Source: Limisphaerales bacterium
GTDB taxonomy: Bacteria > Verrucomicrobiota > Verrucomicrobiae > Limisphaerales > UBA11358
Length of the DNA stretch: 7,814 nt
NCBI GenBank assembly: GCA_003152145.1
Contig: PLZL01000179.1
Coordinates: 1-7,814, forward strand
Direction: 5' to 3'
A model generated the notes under the pieces. That model was not told where the DNA came from, ran no database searches, and saw only the letters and a program-made list of their open reading frames with translations. How positions within the stretch are numbered: the stretch's first letter is position 1; each line of letters begins with the position of its first letter. Position numbers and translations under genes: made by a program. Shown here in pieces: positions 5,989 to 7,814 of the stretch.

Positions 5989-6885
5989 GTTTTGGAGGAA
6001 GCCTGCTTCAACGCGATTGTAATCATCCCATTCATTGGGGGCAACGGGTTGTTCCCAGCCACGCGGCACGGTGAAAACCTTGGGCACTTTCCACTTCCAA
6101 TGTTCAACGTGCCCGTCGGCGAATGAAAAGTTGCAGCCCTGGTTGTGCCGGTTCGCTGGAAGATCCCACCAATTCCCCATGCTCCACCAGTCAGGCGCAA
6201 CGGGAATGCCGAACTGGTCGTCGATGATTTCATCCTCATGCACGTCAATGAAGACAAACAATCCGTCGGGCGTCGGATTTTTGATTTCCGTGGACTTGGA
6301 GTAATGGGGAATGAATTCGGAAATTTGTCCGGCGTAAGTGATTCCGTTGATGGACTGGCTCATGTTGTAACTGCGCAGGCGCGGCTGGGGGAGTTTGACC
6401 CCGGCGTGTGTCTCGATCGTGGATGGGTCCGCCGGACAACGATAGATGCCTATGGACGTGTTGTATCTGAAGAGCAGACCGGCCTTGATCCCTGCCGGGT
6501 CCGCGTCATACGGCGCGACATTGGTGCACCACGAGGGGCCCTCGTTGCCGGGAAAGGGTTGCTGCGTGGCCATGTTGTAAACAAAATCGTTTGGCGGCAT
6601 GAAATCGTCGTTGTCTGTCACATAAAGCTGAAAGCAAAGTTGCAACTGCTTCAAATTATTCAGGCACTCGATATTTTGAGCCGCCACTTTGGCTTTTGAA
6701 AGGACCGGCAGCATCAGCGCCGCCAAAATGGCGATGATCGCAATGACGACCAGCAACTCGATGAGGGTAAAGGCGTGACAGATGACAGGTGGCAAGTGAC
6801 AGGAACGCGCTTCGCATCGCGCCCGGTATGTCTTGGCACGTGTCACCTGGCACTTGTCACTTGCCGCAGCGTCTCTCCTTTGCAT
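5980..6885 (-). CDS. Prepilin-type H-X9-DG protein C with repeat-derived leader
   Basis: The 301-residue frame has the pilin helix [20 protein letters not shown] at 39-58, with Glu43 at mature +5 and predicted cleavage after Ala38. The mature domain has a CLNNLKQLQ region (74-82), YRCPADP (148-154) and His247-X9-Asp257-Gly258 ([13 protein letters not shown]), then [12 protein letters not shown]. Unlike A and B, its leader is 38 residues long and residues 7-37 are encoded by a palindromic repeat element. It shares ASDKxQVxR with the insertion in RlmN. The start is therefore uncertain: ATG 6885 lacks an upstream Shine-Dalgarno, while an in-frame TTG at 6793-6795 would give a more ordinary 8-residue leader. 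It is the first prepilin after the M23 peptidase (62-base gap), and that gap lacks the A/B promoter sequence. Confidence 0.88.
   Translation of the reverse strand: MQRRDAAASDKCQVTRAKTYRARCEARSCHLPPVICHAFTLIELLVVIAIIAILAALMLPVLSKAKVAAQNIECLNNLKQLQLCFQLYVTDNDDFMPPNDFVYNMATQQPFPGNEGPSWCTNVAPYDADPAGIKAGLLFRYNTSIGIYRCPADPSTIETHAGVKLPQPRLRSYNMSQSINGITYAGQISEFIPHYSKSTEIKNPTPDGLFVFIDVHEDEIIDDQFGIPVAPDWWSMGNWWDLPANRHNQGCNFSFADGHVEHWKWKVPKVFTVPRGWEQPVAPNEWDDYNRVEAGFLQNFP
6775..6867 (-). repeat. Palindromic heptad element forming the prepilin C leader
   Basis: On the plus strand, units GTGACAG, ATGACAG, GTGGCAA and GTGACAG fill 6775-6802. Five inverted units (TTGGCAC, GTGTCAC, CTGGCAC, TTGTCAC, TTGCCGC) fill 6833-6867. 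The 30-base centre is longer than in the rlmN copy and contains a smaller GCGC-rich palindrome. The outer arms match the element at 3139-3205 at about 76-79%. In mRNA the arms could fold into a long stem across the translation start region of prepilin C. Confidence 0.8.
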
Positions 6886-6947
6886 GAGGTTCTTAGATCG
6901 GAATTACCATACTCCAGTTCCAGTGATCTGCCAGTGGAATCCGGCGT

Positions 6948-7814
6948 TTAATACGTCAACAATGCCAGTTCGCGCAGGCCCTCGTTCCCCAGTTCCCAAT
7001 GCCCGCCGCGCCGGACGACAAGGTGCCGGCACGGATCCGCCCTCACCTCCGCCTCGTTGACGGACAGCAATTGAAATTTTGCGCGGCTCTTCATTTCAGA
7101 TTCCGCCCGCGGCATCAGGGCAAACGCGACGCCGTTGAAGTTCAGCACGATTTCGTAGCCGGCCGCGCCCTCCTTTTCAGCGACGGGATTTTTCAGCACG
7201 AGCATCGGGTAGCGCTTCAAATAGGGGAAATTTGTCGCGCGGACGAGCACGCGGCACAATTCCGTCTGGCTTCGGATGAAATTCAGCAGGCTGAAATCGC
7301 CCTTGGGATTGTGCTCGCCCAGGAGAATTTCGCGCGGGTCAAGGCCATTCAGATTCTGGCCGCTCCATTCGCCGTGGTCGTTGCGTTCGCCGGGCGAGGC
7401 GGTTTTGAACCACGCGGCAAAATTGTCGTTCACGAGCACGTTCAATTCAAAATGAACGTGCGCGCGGTCTTTGGTGATGACTTCGGCATTGGATGTCCGG
7501 CCCATCGTGGCAATGACCTCGCCGGCCTTGACCGGTTCGCCGATTTTCAGTCCGGGACGGACCACGCTCAAGTGCGCGTAAAGCGAATAAATCTCAATGC
7601 CCTCGACGACGTGGCGGACGACAATGTAATTGCCGTAATTCGAGAACGACGGTTTCGTGTTCAAATAAACCACCGCGCCGTCGGCGGTGGCCATGACGGG
7701 GTCGGTCGGCTCGCCACGCTTGCCGGTTTGCAAATGGAGGATGTCGAGACCTTCGTGCAGCCGCTGGCCGTCGTTGCGGACGCAGCCGAAGCTGCCGCTG
7801 GTCCACGGCTTGTC
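6948..7814 (-). CDS. M23 (LytM/lysostaphin-type) zinc metallopeptidase, 5' end outside window
   Basis: M23 enzymes cut peptide cross-bridges in peptidoglycan or related peptides outside the cytoplasm. The frame is open to the window edge: the first 27 visible residues include SFGCVRNDGQRLHEGLDI, so the true start lies beyond 7814 and the TTG at 7733 is internal. Zinc and catalytic motifs are complete: HEGLD (visible residues 20-24, the HxGxD motif), YAHL (79-82) and HVHFEL (119-124, the HxH motif). Between them ADGAVVYL and KAGEVIATMG are typical LytM core strands. About 140 further residues form a C-terminal extension I do not recognise, ending NEGLRELALLTY. No signal peptide can be judged. 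The tail of this gene is duplicated twice within the prepilin array. It is upstream of prepilin C by 62 bases, so co-transcription is plausible. Confidence 0.92.
   Translation of the reverse strand, partial: DKPWTSGSFGCVRNDGQRLHEGLDILHLQTGKRGEPTDPVMATADGAVVYLNTKPSFSNYGNYIVVRHVVEGIEIYSLYAHLSVVRPGLKIGEPVKAGEVIATMGRTSNAEVITKDRAHVHFELNVLVNDNFAAWFKTASPGERNDHGEWSGQNLNGLDPREILLGEHNPKGDFSLLNFIRSQTELCRVLVRATNFPYLKRYPMLVLKNPVAEKEGAAGYEIVLNFNGVAFALMPRAESEMKSRAKFQLLSVNEAEVRADPCRHLVVRRGGHWELGNEGLRELALLTY

Overview
The window looks like a chromosomal segment from Verrucomicrobiota, most like the Pedosphaera/Limisphaera side. This rests on three successive prepilin-like genes that carry both the [24 protein letters not shown] N-terminus with Ala before the cleavage point and a C-terminal H-X9-DG motif, a combination typical of that phylum and its PVC relatives. 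Base composition is moderately GC-rich with AT-richer intergenic stretches. No plasmid, phage, transposase, CRISPR, tRNA or rRNA signal was seen.

Layout. Bases 1-598 (minus) are hisH of histidine biosynthesis, missing only its last few codons. It diverges from a plus-strand GT39-like membrane glycosyltransferase (783-2438); the 184-base gap between them holds a 12-base perfect palindrome. The glycosyltransferase converges on rlmN (2546-3661, minus) across about 107 bases filled with 7-base-period repeats. From right to left on the minus strand the rest is one collinear block: an M23 metallopeptidase (from beyond 7814 to 6948), prepilin C (6885-5980), prepilin B (5737-4916), prepilin A (4681-3776), then rlmN.

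The most informative structure lies between the prepilin genes. Each of the two inter-prepilin gaps carries a scar made of the 5' end of rlmN (about 13 codons plus its upstream leader) joined to the 3' end of the M23 peptidase gene. The intact rlmN and peptidase genes sit at the two outer ends of the array. This is what tandem duplication of an ancestral unit 'peptidase 3' end - prepilin - rlmN 5' end' would leave. The two scars, together with the 5' region and leader codons of prepilins A and B, form a 263-base direct repeat with 10 mismatches, yet the mature domains of A and B are very different. The array therefore looks like leader/promoter cassettes attached to strongly diversified prepilin bodies.

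A second theme is a family of imperfect palindromes built from 7-base units with a GTGACRR/TGACGAA core. One lies in frame inside rlmN (about 22 extra codons between the radical-SAM cluster motif and the GMGEP motif). One supplies nearly the whole leader peptide of prepilin C. A related one supplies the rlmN stop codon and fills the gap between rlmN and the glycosyltransferase. The first two even encode a shared peptide, ASDKxQVxR.

Functionally, hisH and rlmN are housekeeping genes. The peptidase, prepilins and glycosyltransferase are envelope or surface functions; a joint role for them is inference.
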